This document shows positions 11,406-25,199 of a stretch of 64,000 nt of DNA, in pieces. The stretch's first letter is position 1. Each line of letters begins with the position of its first letter. A program made the position numbers and the translations under genes. The DNA is taken from the NCBI GenBank assembly GCA_964017195.1, contig CAXHKT010000139.1, positions 62,001 to 126,000 of the forward strand. The letters are read 5' to 3'. The notes beneath the pieces are model-generated. The model was not told where the DNA came from. It saw nothing but the letters and a program-made list of their open reading frames with translations, and did no database searches. The DNA comes from Siderastrea radians (Eukaryota > Cnidaria > Anthozoa > Scleractinia > Rhizangiidae).

Positions 11406-12544
11406 GGCGCGATATGTGCGATCCTTAGGGAAAAAAGCCCGTTTTTGGCCTCCCCAGAGGCTAAAAAAGGTGTTGTTAACTGCGCAAGGCTGCGCAAGGC
11501 TGCGCACTGGCCCAATAATAATGCAAATCCCTCGGGGCTATCAGAAAAAAAAGTTTATTGTGTAGAAAGGCGCGATATGTGCAATCCTTAGGGAAAAAAC
11601 CCCATTTTTGGCCTTCCCAGAGGCTAAAAGAGGTGTTGTTAACTACGCAAGGCTGCGGAACGCTGCGCACTGGCCCAATAAAAATGCAAATCCCTCGGGG
11701 CTATCAGAAAAAAAGTTTATTGTGTAGAAAGGCGCGATATGTGCAATCCTTAGGGAAAACACCCCATTTTTGGCCTCCCCAGAGGCTAAAAAAGGTGTTG
11801 TTAACTGCGCAAGGCTGCGCAAGGCTGCGCACTGGCCCAATAATAATAGAAAATCCCTCGGGGCTATCAGAAAAAAAGTTTATTGTGTAGAAAGGCGCGA
11901 TATGTGCAATCCTTAGGGAAAAAACCCCATTTTTGGCCTCCCCAGAGGCTAAAAAAGGTGTTGTTAACTGCGCAAGGCTGCGCAAGGCTGCGCAAGGCTG
12001 CGCACTGGCCCAATAATAATAGAAAATCCCTCGGGGCTATCAGAAAAAAAGTTTATTGTGTAGAAATTCGCGATATGTGCGATCCTTAGGGAAAAAACCC
12101 CATTTTTGGCCTTCCCAGAGGCTAAAAAAGGTGTTGTTAACTGCGCAAGGCTGCGCACTGGCCCAATAATAATGCAAATCTTTCGGGGCTATCAGAAAAA
12201 AAAGTTTATTGTGTAGAAAGGCGCGATATGTGCAATTCCTAGGGAAAAAACCCCATTTTTGGCCTTCCCAGAGGCTAAAAAAGGTGTTGTTAACTACGCA
12301 AGGCTGCGCAAGGCTGCGCACTGGCCCAATAATAATGCAACTCCCTCGGCGCTATCAGAAAAAAAAGTTTATTGTGTAGAAAGGCGCGATATGTGCGATC
12401 CTTAGGGAAAAAACCCCATTTTTGGCCTTCCCAGAGGCTAAAAAAGGTGTTGTTAACTACGCAAGGCTGCGCAAGGCTGCGCACTGGCCCAATAATAATG
12501 CAAATCCCTCGGGGCTATCAGAAAAAAAGTTTATTGTGTAGAAA

Positions 12545-12869
12545 GTCTCCGATTTTGTCGATAAGGTGGGAATTTCAGTTTTGAGAGGGGTGGGGAGGGT
12601 CCCTCAAAAAAGTGCTGGTTTTGGTGCAACGGCCCCAGCACAAAAGCACCCCAGATCCCGTTGCGGGACCAAAAAACATTCCATAAGGCACTATTTTTAT
12701 CGAATTTGGCGATACTAAAAAGTCCTGGACTTTTTCAGGGGTTGAATTAGTACCAAAAAGTAGAAAAAAGCTAATTGGCGCTCTCAGCTGAATGCACAAA
12801 GGTCCCAAATGCATTCAATCCCTCTGGGACCATCCGAAAAAAATTCCTTTTGTGCAAGAGCACAAAGAA
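12545..12869. repeat. pq module 8 (type II)
   Basis: A type II module with GTCCTGGAC in place of GTGCTGGAC and CAGCTGAATGCAC in place of CAGCTGCATGCAC. Copied at 21468 and 27310. Confidence 0.92.
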
Positions 12870-15139
12870 GGCGCGATATGTGCAATCCTTAGGGAAAAAA
12901 CCCCATTTTTGGCCTCCCCAGAGGCTAAAAAAGGTCTTGTTAACTGCGCAAGGCTGCGCAAGGGTGCGCACTGGCCAATAATAATGCAAATCCCTCGGGG
13001 CTATCAGAAAAAAAAGTTTATTGTGTAGAAAGGCGCGATATGTGCGATCCTTAGGGAAAAAACCCCATTTTTGGCCTTCCCAGAGGCTAAAAAAGGTGTT
13101 GTTAACTACGCAAGGCTGCGCAAGGCTGCGCATTGGCCCAATAATAATGCAACTCCCTCGGGGCTATCAGAAAAAAAGTTTATTGTGTAGAAAGGCGCGA
13201 TATGTGCGATCCTTAGAGAAAAAACCCCATTTTTGGCCTTCCCAGAGGCTAAAAAAGGTGTTGTTAACTACGCAAGGCTGCACAAGGCTGCGCACTGGCC
13301 CAATAATAATGTAAATCTTTCGGGGCTATCAGAAAAAAAAGTTTATTGTGTAGAAAGGCGCGATATGTGCAATTCCTAGGGAAAAAACCCCATTTTTAGC
13401 CTCCCCAGAGGCTATAAAAGGTGTTGTTAACTGCGCAAGGCTGCGCAAGGCTGCGCACTGGCCCAATAATAATGCAAATCCCTCGGGGCTATCAGAAAAT
13501 AAAGTTTATTGTGTAGAAAGGCGCGATATGTGCAATCCTTAGGGAAAAAAACCCATTTTTGGCCTCCCCAGAGGCTAGAAAAAGGTGTTGTTAACTGCGC
13601 AAGGCTGCGCAAGGCTGCGCACTGGCCCAACAATAATGCAAATCCCTCGGGGCTATCAGAAAAAAAGTTTATTGTGTAGAAAGGCGCGATATTTGCGATC
13701 CTTAGGGAAGAAACCCCATTTTTGGCCTTCCCAGAGGCTAAAAAAGGTGTTGTTAACTGCGCTAGGCTGCGCACTGGCCCAATAATAATGCAAATCTTTC
13801 GGGGCTATCAGAAAAAAAAGTTTATTGTGTAGAAAGGCGCGATATGTGCAATTCCTAGGGAAAAAACCCCATTTTTGGGCTCCCCAGAGGCTAAAAAAGG
13901 TGTTGTTAACTGCGCAAGGCTGCGCAAGGCTGCGCACTGGCCCAATAATAATTCAAATCCCTCGGGGCTATCAGAAAAAAAAGTTTATTGTGTAGAAAGG
14001 CGCGATATGTGCGATCCTTAGGGAAAAAACCCCATTTCTGGCCTTCCCAGAGGCTAAAAAAGGTGTTGTTAACTACGCAAGGCTGCGCAAGGATGCGCAC
14101 TGGCCCAATAATAATGCAAATCTTTCGGGGCTATCAGAAAAAAAAGTTTATTGTGTAGAAAGGCGCGATATGTGCAAATCCTAGGGAAAAAACCCCATTT
14201 TTGGCCTTCCCAGAGGCTAAAAAAGATGTTGTTAACTGCGCAAGGCTGCGCAAGGCTGCGCACTGGCCCAATAATAATGCAAATCCCTCGGGGCTATCAG
14301 AAAAAAAAGTTTATTGTGTAGAAAGGCGCGATATGTGCGATCCTTAGGGAAAAAACCCCATTTTTGGCCTTCCCAGAGGCTAAAAAAGGTGTTGTTAACT
14401 ACGCAAGGCTGCGCAAGGCTGCGCACTGGCCCAATAATAATGCAACTCCCTCGGGGCTATCAGAAAAAAAAGTTTATTGTGTAGAAAGGCGCGATATGTG
14501 CGATCCTTAGGGAAAAACCCCATTTTTGGCCTTCCCAGAGGCTAAAAAAGGTGTTGTTAACTGCGCTAGGCTGCGCAAGGCTGCGCAAGGCTGCGCACTG
14601 GCCCAATAATAATGGAAATCCCTCGGGGCTATCAGAAAAAAAAGTTTATTGTGTAGAAATTCGCGATATGTGCGATCCTTATTGAAAAAACCCCATTTTT
14701 GGCCTTCCCAGAGGCTAAAAAAGGTGTTGTTACCTGCGCAAGGCTGCGCACTGGCCCAATAATAATGCAAATCTTTCGGGGCTATCAGAAAAAAAAGTTT
14801 ATTGTGTAGAAAGGCGCGATATGTGCGATCCTTAGGGCAAAAACCCCTTTTTTGGCCTTCCCAGAGGCTAAAAAAAGGTGTTGTTAACTACGCAAGGCTG
14901 CGCAAGGCTGCGCACTGGCCCAATAATAATGCAACTCCCTCGGGGCTATCAGAAAAAAAAGTTTATTGTGTAGAAAGGCGCGATATGTGCGATCCTTAAG
15001 GAGAAAACCCCATTTTTGGCGTTCCCAGAGGCTGAAAAAGTTGTTGTTAACTACGCATGGCTGCGCTAGGCTTCGCACTGGCCCAATAATAATGCAAATC
15101 CCTCGGGGCTATCAGAAAAAAAAGTTTATTGTGTAGAAA

Positions 15140-15464
15140 GTCTGCGATTTTGTCGATAAGGTGGGAATTTCAGTTTTGAGAGGGGTGGGGTGGGTCCCTC
15201 AAAAAAGTTCTTGTTTTGGTGCAACGGCCCCAGCACAAAGGCACCCCAGATCCCGTTGCAGCACCAAAAAACATTCCATTTGGCACTATTTTTATCGAAT
15301 TTGGCGATACTAAAAAGTGCTGCACTTTTTCAGGGCTTGAATTAGCCCCCAAAAGTAGAAAAAAGCTAATTGGCGCTCTCAGCTGAATGCACAAAGGTCC
15401 CAAATGCATTCAATCCCTCTGGGACCATCCGAAAAAAATTCCTTTTGTGCAAGAGCACAAAGAA
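15140..15464. repeat. pq module 9 (type III)
   Basis: Type III carries AAAAAAGTTCTTG, which weakens the GTGCTGG/CCAGCAC stem, and TTGCAGCACC. It lies only 813 bp before the next long unit; the pair recurs at 24063 and 24875. Confidence 0.92.
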
Positions 15465-15952
15465 GGCGCGATATGTGCAATCCTTAGGGAAAAAACCCCA
15501 TTTTTGGCCTCCCCAGAGGCTAAAAAAGGTCTTGTTAACTGCGCAAGGCTGCGCAAGGGTGCGCACTGGCCAATAATAATGCAAATCCCTCGGGGCTATC
15601 AGAAAAAAAAGTTTATTGTGTAGAAAGGCGCGATATGTGCGATCCTTAGGGAAAAAACCCCATTTTTGGCCTTCCTAGAGGCTAAAAAAGGTGTTGTTAA
15701 CTAAGGAAGGCTGCGCAAGGCTGCGCACTGGCCCAATAATAATGCAACTCCCTCGGGGCTATCAGAAAAAAAAGTTTATTGTGTAGAAAGGCGCGATATG
15801 TGCGATCCTTAAGGAGAAAACCCCATTTTTGGCGTTCCCAGAGGCTGAAAAAGGTGTTGTTAACTACGCATGGCTGCGCTAGGCTTCGCACTGGCCCAAT
15901 AATAATGCAAATCCCTCGGGGCTATCAGAAAAAAAAGTTTATTGTGTAGAAA

Positions 15953-16277
15953 GTCTGCGATTTTGTCGATAAGGTGGGAATTTCAGTTTTGAGAGGGGTG
16001 GGGTGGGTCCCTCAAAAAAGTTCTTGTTTTGGTGCAACGGCCCCAGCACAAAAGCACCCCAGATCCCGTTGCAGCACCAAAAAACATTCCATTTGGCACT
16101 ATTTTTATCGAATTTGGCGATACTAAAAAGTGCTGCACTTTTTCAGGGCTTGAATTAGCCCCCAAAAGTAGAAAAAAGCTAATTGGCGCTCTCAGCTGAA
16201 TGCACAAAGGTCCCAAATGCATTCAATCCCTCTGGGACCATCCGAAAAAAATTCCTTTTGTGCAAGAGCACAAAGAA
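15953..16277. repeat. pq module 10 (type III)
   Basis: Nearly identical to module 9, differing for example at AAAAGCACC versus AAAGGCACC. This suggests a local 813-bp duplication. Confidence 0.92.
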
Positions 16278-17424
16278 GGCGCGATATGTGCAATCCTTAG
16301 GGAAAAAACCCCATTTTTGGCCTCCCCAGAGGCTAAAAAAGGTCTTGTTAACTGCGCAAGGCTGCGCAAGGGTGCGCACTGGCCAATAATAATGCAAATC
16401 CCTCGGGGCTATCAGAAAAAAAAGTTTATTGTGTAGAAAGGCGCGATATGTGCGATCCTTAGGGAAAAAACCCCATTTTTGGCCTTCCCAGAGGCTAAAA
16501 AAGGTGTTGTTAACTACGCAAGGCTGCGCAAGGCTGCGCATTGGCCCAATAATAATGCAACTCCCTCGGGGCTATCAGAAAAAAAGTTTATTGTGTAGAA
16601 AGGCGCGATATGTGCGATCCTTAGAGAAAAAACCCCATTTTTGGCCTTCCCAGAGGCTAAAAAAGGTGTTGTTAACTACGCAAGGCTGCGCAAGCTGCGC
16701 ACTGGCCCAATAATAATGCAACTCCCTCGGGGCTATCAGAAAAAAGAGTTTATTGTGTAGAAAGGCGCGATATGTGCGATCCTTAGGGAAAAAACCCCAT
16801 TTTTGGCCTTCCCAGAGGCTAAAAAAGGTGTTGTTAACTTCGCTAGGCTGCGCAAGGCTGCGCAAGGCTGCGCAAGGCTGCGCACTGGCCCAATAATAAT
16901 GCAAATCCCTCGGGGTTATCAGAAAAAAAAGTTTATTGTGTAGAAAGGCGCGATATGTGCGATCCTTAGGGAAAAAACCCCATTTTTGGCCTTCCCAGAG
17001 GCTAAAAAAGGTGTTGTTAACTGCGCAAGGCTGCGCACTGGCCCAATAATAATGCAAATCTTTCGGGGCTATCAGAAAAAAAAGTTTATTGTGTAGAAAG
17101 GCGCGATATGTGCGATCCTTAGGGAAAAAACCCATTTTTGGCCTTCCCAGAGGCTAAAAAAGGTGTTGTTAACTACTCAAGGCTGCGCAAGGCTGCGCAC
17201 TGGCCTAATAATAATGCAACTCTTTCGGGGCTATCAGAAAAAAAAGTTTATTGTGTAGAAAGGCGCGATATGTGCGATCCTTAAGGAAAAAACCCCATTT
17301 TTGGCGTTCCCAGAGGCTGAAAAAGGTGTTGTTAACTAAGCATGGCTGCGCTAGGCTGCGCACTGGCCCAATAATAATGCAAATCCCTCGGGGCTATCAG
17401 AAAAAAAAGTTTATTGTGAAGAAA

Positions 17425-17748
17425 GTCTGCGATTTTGTCGATAACGTGGGAATTTCAGTTTTGAGAGGGGTGGGTGGGTCCCTCAAAAAAGTGCTTGTTT
17501 TGGTGCAACGGCCCGAGCACAAAGGCACCCCAGATCCCGTTGCAGCACCAAAAAACATTCCATTTGGCACTATTTTTATCGAATTTGGCGATACTAAAAA
17601 GTGCTGCACTTTTTCAGGGCTTGAATTAGCCCCAAAAAGTAGAAAAAAGCTAATTGGCGCTCTCAGCTGCATGCACAAAGGTCCCAGATGCATTCAATCC
17701 CTATGGGACCATCCGAAAAAAATTCCTTTTGTGCAAGAGCACAAAGAA
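17425..17748. repeat. pq module 11 (type IV)
   Basis: Type IV has GATAACGTGGG, a shortened G-run (GGGGTGGGTGGG) and GCCCGAGCAC. Preceded by GTGAAGAAA. Copied at 26347. Confidence 0.92.
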
Positions 17749-20014
17749 GGCGCGATATGTGCGATCCTTAGGGAAAAAACCCCATTTTTGGCCTCCCCAG
17801 AGGCTAAAAAAGGTGTTGTTAACTGCGCAAGGCTGCGCAAGGGTGCGCACTGGCCCAATAATAATGCAAATCCCTCGGGGCTATCAGAAAAAAAAGTTTA
17901 TTGTGTAGAAAGGCGCGATATGTGCGATCGTTAGGGAAAAAACCCCATTTTTGGCCTTCCCAGAGGCTAAAAGAGGTGTTGTTAACTACGCAAGGCTGCG
18001 CAACGCTGCGCACTGGCCCAATAATAATGCAAATCCCTCGGGGCTATCAGAAAAAAAAGTTTATTCTGTAGAAAGGCGCGATATGTGCAATCCTTAGGGA
18101 TAAGACCCCATTTTTGGCCTCCCCAGAGGCTAAAAAAAGTGTTGTTAACTGGGCAAGGCTGAGCAAGGCTGCGCACTGGCCCAACAATAATGCAAATCCC
18201 TCGGGGCTATCAGAAAAAAAGTTTATTGTGTAGAAAGGCGCGATATGTGCGATCCTTAGGGAAAAACCCCATTTTTGGCCTTCCCAGAGGCTAAAAAAGG
18301 TGTTGTTAACTGCGCAAGGCTGCGCACTGGCCCAATAATAATGGAAATCTTTCGGTGCTATCAGAAAAAAAAGTTTATTATGTAGAAAGGCGCAATATGT
18401 GCAATCCTTAGGGAAAAACCCCATTTTTGGCCTCCCCAGAGGCTAAAAAAGGTGTTGTTAACTGCGCAAGGCTCCGCAAGGCTGCGCACTGGCCCAATAA
18501 TAAGTCAAATCTCTCGGGGCTATCAGAAAAAAAAGTTTATTGTGTAGAAAGGCGCGATATGTGCGATCCTTAGGGAAAAAACCCCATTTTTGGCCTTCCC
18601 AGAGGCTAAAAAAGGTGTTGTTAACTACGCAAGGCTGCGCAAGGCTGCGCACTGGCCCAATAATAATGCAACTCCCTCGGGGCTATCAGAAAAAAAAGTT
18701 TATTGTGTAGAAAGGCGCGATATGTGCGATCCTTAGGGAAAAACCCCGTTTTTGGCCTTCCCAGAGGCTAAAAAAGGTGTTGTTAACTGCGCTAGGCTGC
18801 GCAAGGCTGCGCAAGGCTGCGCAAGGCTGCGCAAGGCTGCGCACTGGCCCAATAATAATGGAAATCCCTCGGGGCTATCAGAAAAAAAAGTTTATTGTGT
18901 AGAAATTCGCGATATGTGCGATCCTTATTGAAAAAACCCCATTTTTGGCCTTCCCAGAGGCTAAAAAAGGTGTTGTTACCTGCGCAAGGCTGCGCACTGG
19001 CCCAATAATAATGCAAATCTTTCGGGGCTATCAGAAAAAAAAAGTTTATTGTGTAGAAAGGCGCGATATGTGCGATCCTTAGGGAAAAAACCCCATTTTT
19101 GGCCTTCCCAGAGGCTAAAAAAGGTCTTGTTAACTGCGCAAGGCTGCGCACTGGCCCAATAATAATGCAAATCTTTCGGTGCTATCAGAAAAAAAAGTTT
19201 ATTGTGTAGAAAGGCGCGATATGTGCAATCCTTAGGGAAAAAACCCCATTTTTGGCCTCCCCAGAGGCTAAAAAAGGTGTTGTTAACTGCGCAAGGCTGC
19301 GCAAGGCTGCGCACTGGCCCAATAATAATTCAAATCCCTCGGGGCTATCAGAAAAAAAAGTTTATTGTGTAGAAAGGCGCGATATGTGCGATCCTTAGGG
19401 AAAAAACCCCATTTTTGGCCTTCCCAGAGGCTAAAAAAGGTGTTGTTAACTACGCAAGGCTGCGCAAGGCTGCGCACTGGCCCAATAATAATGCAAATCT
19501 TTCGGGGCTATCAGAAAAAAAGTTTATTGTGTAGAAAGGCACGATATGTGCACTTCCTAGGGAAAAAACCCCATTTTTGGCTTCCCCAGAGGCTAAAAAA
19601 GGTGTTGTTAACTGCGCAAGGCTGCGCACTGGCCCAATAATAATGCAAATCCCTCGGGGCTATCAGAAAAAAAAGTTTATTGTGTAGAAAGGCGCGATAT
19701 GTGCGATCCTTAGGGAAAAAACCCCATTTTTGAACTTCCCAGAGGCTAAAAAAGGTGTTGTTAACTACGCAAGGCTGCGCAAGGCTGCGCACTGGCCCAA
19801 TAATAATGCAACTCCCTCGCGGCTATCAGAAAAAAAAGTTTATTGTGTAGAAAGGCGCGATATGTGCGATCCTAAAGGAAAAACCCCATTTTTGGCCTTC
19901 CCAGAGGCTGAAAAAGGTATTGTTAACTACGCAAGGCGGCGCTAGGCTGCGCACTGGCCCAATAATAATGCAAATCCCTCGGGGCTATCAGAAAAAAAGT
20001 TTATAGTGTAGAAA

Positions 20015-20338
20015 GTCTGCGATTTTGTCGATAAGGTGGGAATTTCAGTTTTGAGAGGGGTGGAGTGGGTCCCTCAAAAAAGTGCTGGTTTTGGTGCAAC
20101 GGCCCCAGCACAAAAGCACCCCAGATCCCGTTGCGGCACCAAAAAACATTCCATTTGGCACTATTTTTATCGAATTTGGCGATACTAAAAAGTGCTGCAC
20201 TTTTTCAGGGCTTGAATTAGCCCCCAAAAGTAAAAAAAGCTAATTGGCGCTCTCAGCTGCATGCACAAAGGTCCCAAATGCATTCAATCCCTCTGGGACC
20301 ATCCGAAAAAAATTCCTTTTGTGCAAGAGCACAAAGAA
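20015..20338. repeat. pq module 12 (type I)
   Basis: The 8.9-kb-duplication copy of module 7 at 11082 (offset 8,933); no difference seen by eye. Confidence 0.92.
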
Positions 20339-21467
20339 GGCGCGATATGTGCGATCCTTAGGGAAAAAAGCCCGTTTTTGGCCTCCCCAGAGGCTAAAAA
20401 AGGTGTTGTTAACTGCGCAAGGCTGCGCAAGGCTGCGCACTGGCCCAATAATAATGCAAATCCCTCGGGGCTATCAGAAAAAAAAGTTTATTGTGTAGAA
20501 AGGCGCGATATGTGCAATCCTTAGGGAAAAAACCCCATTTTTGGCCTTCCCAGAGGCTAAAAGAGGTGTTGTTAACTACGCAAGGCTGCGGAACGCTGCG
20601 CACTGGCCCAATAAAAATGCAAATCCCTCGGGGCTATCAGAAAAAAAGTTTATTGTGTAGAAAGGCGCGATATGTGCAATCCTTAGGGAAAAAACCCCAT
20701 TTTTGGCCTCCCCAGAGGCTAAAAAAGGTGTTGTTAACTGCGCAAGGCTGCGCAAGGCTGCGCACTGGCCCAATAATAATAGAAAATCCCTCGGGGCTAT
20801 CAGAAAAAAAGTTTATTGTGTAGAAAGGCGCGATATGTGCAATCCTTAGGGAAAAAACCCCATTTTTGGCCTCCCCAGAGGCTAAAAAAGGTGTTGTTAA
20901 CTGCGCAAGGCTGCGCAAGGCTGCGCACTGGCCCAATAATAATAGAAAATCCCTCGGGGCTATCAGAAAAAAAGTTTATTGTGTAGAAATTCGCGATATG
21001 TGCGATCCTTAGGGAAAAAACCCCATTTTTGGCCTTCCCAGAGGCTAAAAAAGGTGTTGTTAACTGCGCAAGGCTGCGCACTGGCCCAATAATAATGCAA
21101 ATCTTTCGGGGCTATCAGAAAAAAAAGTTTATTGTGTAGAAAGGCGCGATATGTGCAATTCCTAGGGAAAAAACCCCATTTTTGGCCTTCCCAGAGGCTA
21201 AAAAAGGTGTTGTTAACTACGCAAGGCTGCGCAAGGCTGCGCACTGGCCCAATAATAATGCAACTCCCTCGGCGCTATCAGAAAAAAAAGTTTATTGTGT
21301 AGAAAGGCGCGATATGTGCGATCCTTAGGGAAAAAACCCCATTTTTGGCCTTCCCAGAGGCTAAAAAAGGTGTTGTTAACTACGCAAGGCTGCGCAAGGC
21401 TGCGCACTGGCCCAATAATAATGCAAATCCCTCGGGGCTATCAGAAAAAAAGTTTATTGTGTAGAAA

Positions 21468-21792
21468 GTCTCCGATTTTGTCGATAAGGTGGGAATTTCA
21501 GTTTTGAGAGGGGTGGGGAGGGTCCCTCAAAAAAGTGCTGGTTTTGGTGCAACGGCCCCAGCACAAAAGCACCCCAGATCCCGTTGCGGGACCAAAAAAC
21601 ATTCCATAAGGCACTATTTTTATCGAATTTGGCGATACTAAAAAGTCCTGGACTTTTTCAGGGGTTGAATTAGTACCAAAAAGTAGAAAAAAGCTAATTG
21701 GCGCTCTCAGCTGAATGCACAAAGGTCCCAAATGCATTCAATCCCTCTGGGACCATCCGAAAAAAATTCCTTTTGTGCAAGAGCACAAAGAA
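21468..21792. repeat. pq module 13 (type II)
   Basis: The 8.9-kb-duplication copy of module 8 (offset now 8,923, because one 10-bp minisatellite block was lost upstream). Confidence 0.92.
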
Positions 21793-24062
21793 GGCGCGAT
21801 ATGTGCAATCCTTAGGGAAAAAACCCCATTTTTGGCCTCCCCAGAGGCTAAAAAAGGTCTTGTTAACTGCGCAAGGCTGCGCAAGGGTGCGCACTGGCCA
21901 ATAATAATGCAAATCCGTCGGGGCTATCAGAAAAAAAAGTTTATTGTGTAGAAAGGCGCGATATGTGCGATCCTTAGGGAAAAAACCCCATTTTTGGCCT
22001 TCCCAGAGGCTAAAAAAGGTGTTGTTAACTACGCAAGGCTGCGCAAGGCTGCGCATTGGCCCAATAATAATGCAACTCCCTCGGGGCTATCAGAAAAAAA
22101 GTTTATTGTGTAGAAAGGCGCGATATGTGCGATCCTTAGAGAAAAAACCCCATTTTTGGCCTTCCCAGAGGCTAAAAAAGGTGTTGTTAACTACGCAAGG
22201 CTGCACAAGGCTGCGCACTGGCCCAATAATAATGTAAATCTTTCGGGGCTATCAGAAAAAAAAGTTTATTGTGTAGAAAGGCGCGATATGTGCAATTCCT
22301 AGGGAAAAAACCCCATTTTTAGCCTCCCCAGAGGCTATAAAAGGTGTTGTTAACTGCGCAAGGCTGCGCAAGGCTGCGCACTGGCCCAATAATAATGCAA
22401 ATCCCTCGGGGCTATCAGAAAATAAAGTTTATTGTGTAGAAAGGCGCGATATGTGCAATCCTTAGGGAAAAAAACCCATTTTTGGCCTCCCCAGAGGCTA
22501 GAAAAAGGTGTTGTTAACTGCGCAAGGCTGCGCAAGGCTGCGCACTGGCCCAACAATAATGCAAATCCCTCGGGGCTATCAGAAAAAAAGTTTATTGTGT
22601 AGAAAGGCGCGATATTTGCGATCCTTAGGGAAGAAACCCCATTTTTGGCCTTCCCAGAGGCTAAAAAAGGTGTTGTTAACTGCGCTAGGCTGCGCACTGG
22701 CCCAATAATAATGCAAATCTTTCGGGGCTATCAGAAAAAAAAGTTTATTGTGTAGAAAGGCGCGATATGTGCAATTCCTAGGGAAAAAACCCCATTTTTG
22801 GGCTCCCCAGAGGCTAAAAAAGGTGTTGTTAACTGCGCAAGGCTGCGCAAGGCTGCGCACTGGCCCAATAATAATTCAAATCCCTCGGGGCTATCAGAAA
22901 AAAAAGTTTATTGTGTAGAAAGGCGCGATATGTGCGATCCTTAGGGAAAAAACCCCATTTCTGGCCTTCCCAGAGGCTAAAAAAGGTGTTGTTAACTACG
23001 CAAGGCTGCGCAAGGATGCGCACTGGCCCAATAATAATGCAAATCTTTCGGGGCTATCAGAAAAAAAAGTTTATTGTGTAGAAAGGCGCGATATGTGCAA
23101 ATCCTAGGGAAAAAACCCCATTTTTGGCCTTCCCAGAGGCTAAAAAAGGTGTTGTTAACTGCGCAAGGCTGCGCAAGGCTGCGCACTGGCCCAATAATAA
23201 TGCAAATCCCTCGGGGCTATCAGAAAAAAAAGTTTATTGTGTAGAAAGGCGCGATATGTGCGATCCTTAGGGAAAAAACCCCATTTTTGGCCTTCCCAGA
23301 GGCTAAAAAAGGTGTTGTTAACTACGCAAGGCTGCGCAAGGCTGCGCACTGGCCCAATAATAATGCAACTCCCTCGGGGCTATCAGAAAAAAAAGTTTAT
23401 TGTGTAGAAAGGCGCGATATGTGCGATCCTTAGGGAAAAACCCCATTTTTGGCCTTCCCAGAGGCTAAAAAAGGTGTTGTTAACTGCGCTAGGCTGCGCA
23501 AGGCTGCGCAAGGCTGCGCACTGGCCCAATAATAATGGAAATCCCTCGGGGCTATCAGAAAAAAAAGTTTATTGTGTAGAAATTCGCGATATGTGCGATC
23601 CTTATTGAAAAAACCCCATTTTTGGCCTTCCCAGAGGCTAAAAAAGGTGTTGTTACCTGCGCAAGGCTGCGCACTGGCCTAATAATAATGCAAATCTTTC
23701 GGGGCTATCAGAAAAAAAAGTTTATTGTGTAGAAAGGCGCGATATGTGCGATCCTTAGGGAAAAAACCCCTTTTTTGGCCTTCCCAGAGGCTAAAAAAAG
23801 GTGTTGTTAACTACGCAAGGCTGCGCAAGGCTGCGCACTGGCCCAATAATAATGCAACTCCCTCGGGGCTATCAGAAAAAAAAGTTTATTGTGTAGAAAG
23901 GCGCGATATGTGCGATCCTTAAGGAGAAAACCCCATTTTTGGCGTTCCCAGAGGCTGAAAAAGTTGTTGTTAACTACGCATGGCTGCGCTAGGCTTCGCA
24001 CTGGCCCAATAATAATGCAAATCCCTCGGGGCTATCAGAAAAAAAAGTTTATTGTGTAGAAA

Positions 24063-24387
24063 GTCTGCGATTTTGTCGATAAGGTGGGAATTTCAGTTTT
24101 GAGAGGGGTGGGGTGGGTCCCTCAAAAAAGTTCTTGTTTTGGTGCAACGGCCCCAGCACAAAGGCACCCCAGATCCCGTTGCAGCACCAAAAAACATTCC
24201 ATTTGGCACTATTTTTATCGAATTTGGCGATACTAAAAAGTGCTGCACTTTTTCAGGGCTTGAATTAGCCCCCAAAAGTAGAAAAAAGCTAATTGGCGCT
24301 CTCAGCTGAATGCACAAAGGTCCCAAATGCATTCAATCCCTCTGGGACCATCCGAAAAAAATTCCTTTTGTGCAAGAGCACAAAGAA
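24063..24387. repeat. pq module 14 (type III)
   Basis: The 8.9-kb-duplication copy of module 9 (offset 8,923). Confidence 0.92.
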
Positions 24388-24874
24388 GGCGCGATATGTG
24401 CAATCCTTAGGGAAAAAACCCCATTTTTGGCCTCCCCAGAGGCTAAAAAAGGTCTTGTTAACTGCGCAAGGCTGCGCAAGGGTGCGCACTGGCCAATAAT
24501 AATGCAAATCCCTCGGGGCTATCAGAAAAAAAGTTTATTGTGTAGAAAGGCGCGATATGTGCGATCCTTAGGGAAAAAACCCCATTTTTGGCCTTCCTAG
24601 AGGCTAAAAAAGGTGTTGTTAACTAAGGAAGGCTGCGCAAGGCTGCGCACTGGCCCAATAATAATGCAACTCCCTCGGGGCTATCAGAAAAAAAAGTTTA
24701 TTGTGTAGAAAGGCGCGATATGTGCGATCCTTAAGGAGAAAACCCCATTTTTGGCGTTCCCAGAGGCTGAAAAAGGTGTTGTTAACTACGCATGGCTGCG
24801 CTAGGCTTCGCACTGGCCCAATAATAATGCAAATCCCTCGGGGCTATCAGAAAAAAAAGTTTATTGTGTAGAAA

Positions 24875-25199
24875 GTCTGCGATTTTGTCGATAAGGTGGG
24901 AATTTCAGTTTTGAGAGGGGTGGGGTGGGTCCCTCAAAAAAGTTCTTGTTTTGGTGCAACGGCCCCAGCACAAAGGCACCCCAGATCCCGTTGCAGCACC
25001 AAAAAACATTCCATTTGGCACTATTTTTATCGAATTTGGCGATACTAAAAAGTGCTGCACTTTTTCAGGGCTTGAATTAGCCCCAAAAAGTAGAAAAAAG
25101 CTAATTGGCGCTCTCAGCTGAATGCACAAAGGTCCCAAATGCATTCAATCCCTCTGGGACCATCCGAAAAAAATTCCTTTTGTGCAAGAGCACAAAGAA
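24875..25199. repeat. pq module 15 (type III)
   Basis: The 8.9-kb-duplication copy of module 10 (offset 8,922). It has AAAGGCACC where module 10 has AAAAGCACC, so it matches module 9 at that site. Confidence 0.92.

Larger units (their letters stand above)
9690..18343. repeat. 8.9-kb tandem duplication, copy 1
   Basis: The order of unit variants from here to 18343 is repeated from about 18623 to 27265. The offset is 8,933 bp at the left, 8,923 bp after one 10-bp block is lost, and 8,922 bp after one A is lost. Only scattered single-base differences are seen by eye, for example GATGTTGTT at 14227 versus GGTGTTGTT, and GGGCAAAAACC at 14836 versus GGGAAAAAACC. The segment 18344-18622 between the copies has no partner in copy 2. 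Confidence 0.88.

Noticed and set aside
17251..17934. Open frame of 227 codons on the plus strand (copied at 26173-26856), and others of 120-190 codons throughout both arrays
   Set aside because: They are the satellite read through in one frame. Many begin at TTG rather than ATG. They exist on both strands, repeat with the unit, and stay open only where unit lengths happen to be multiples of three.
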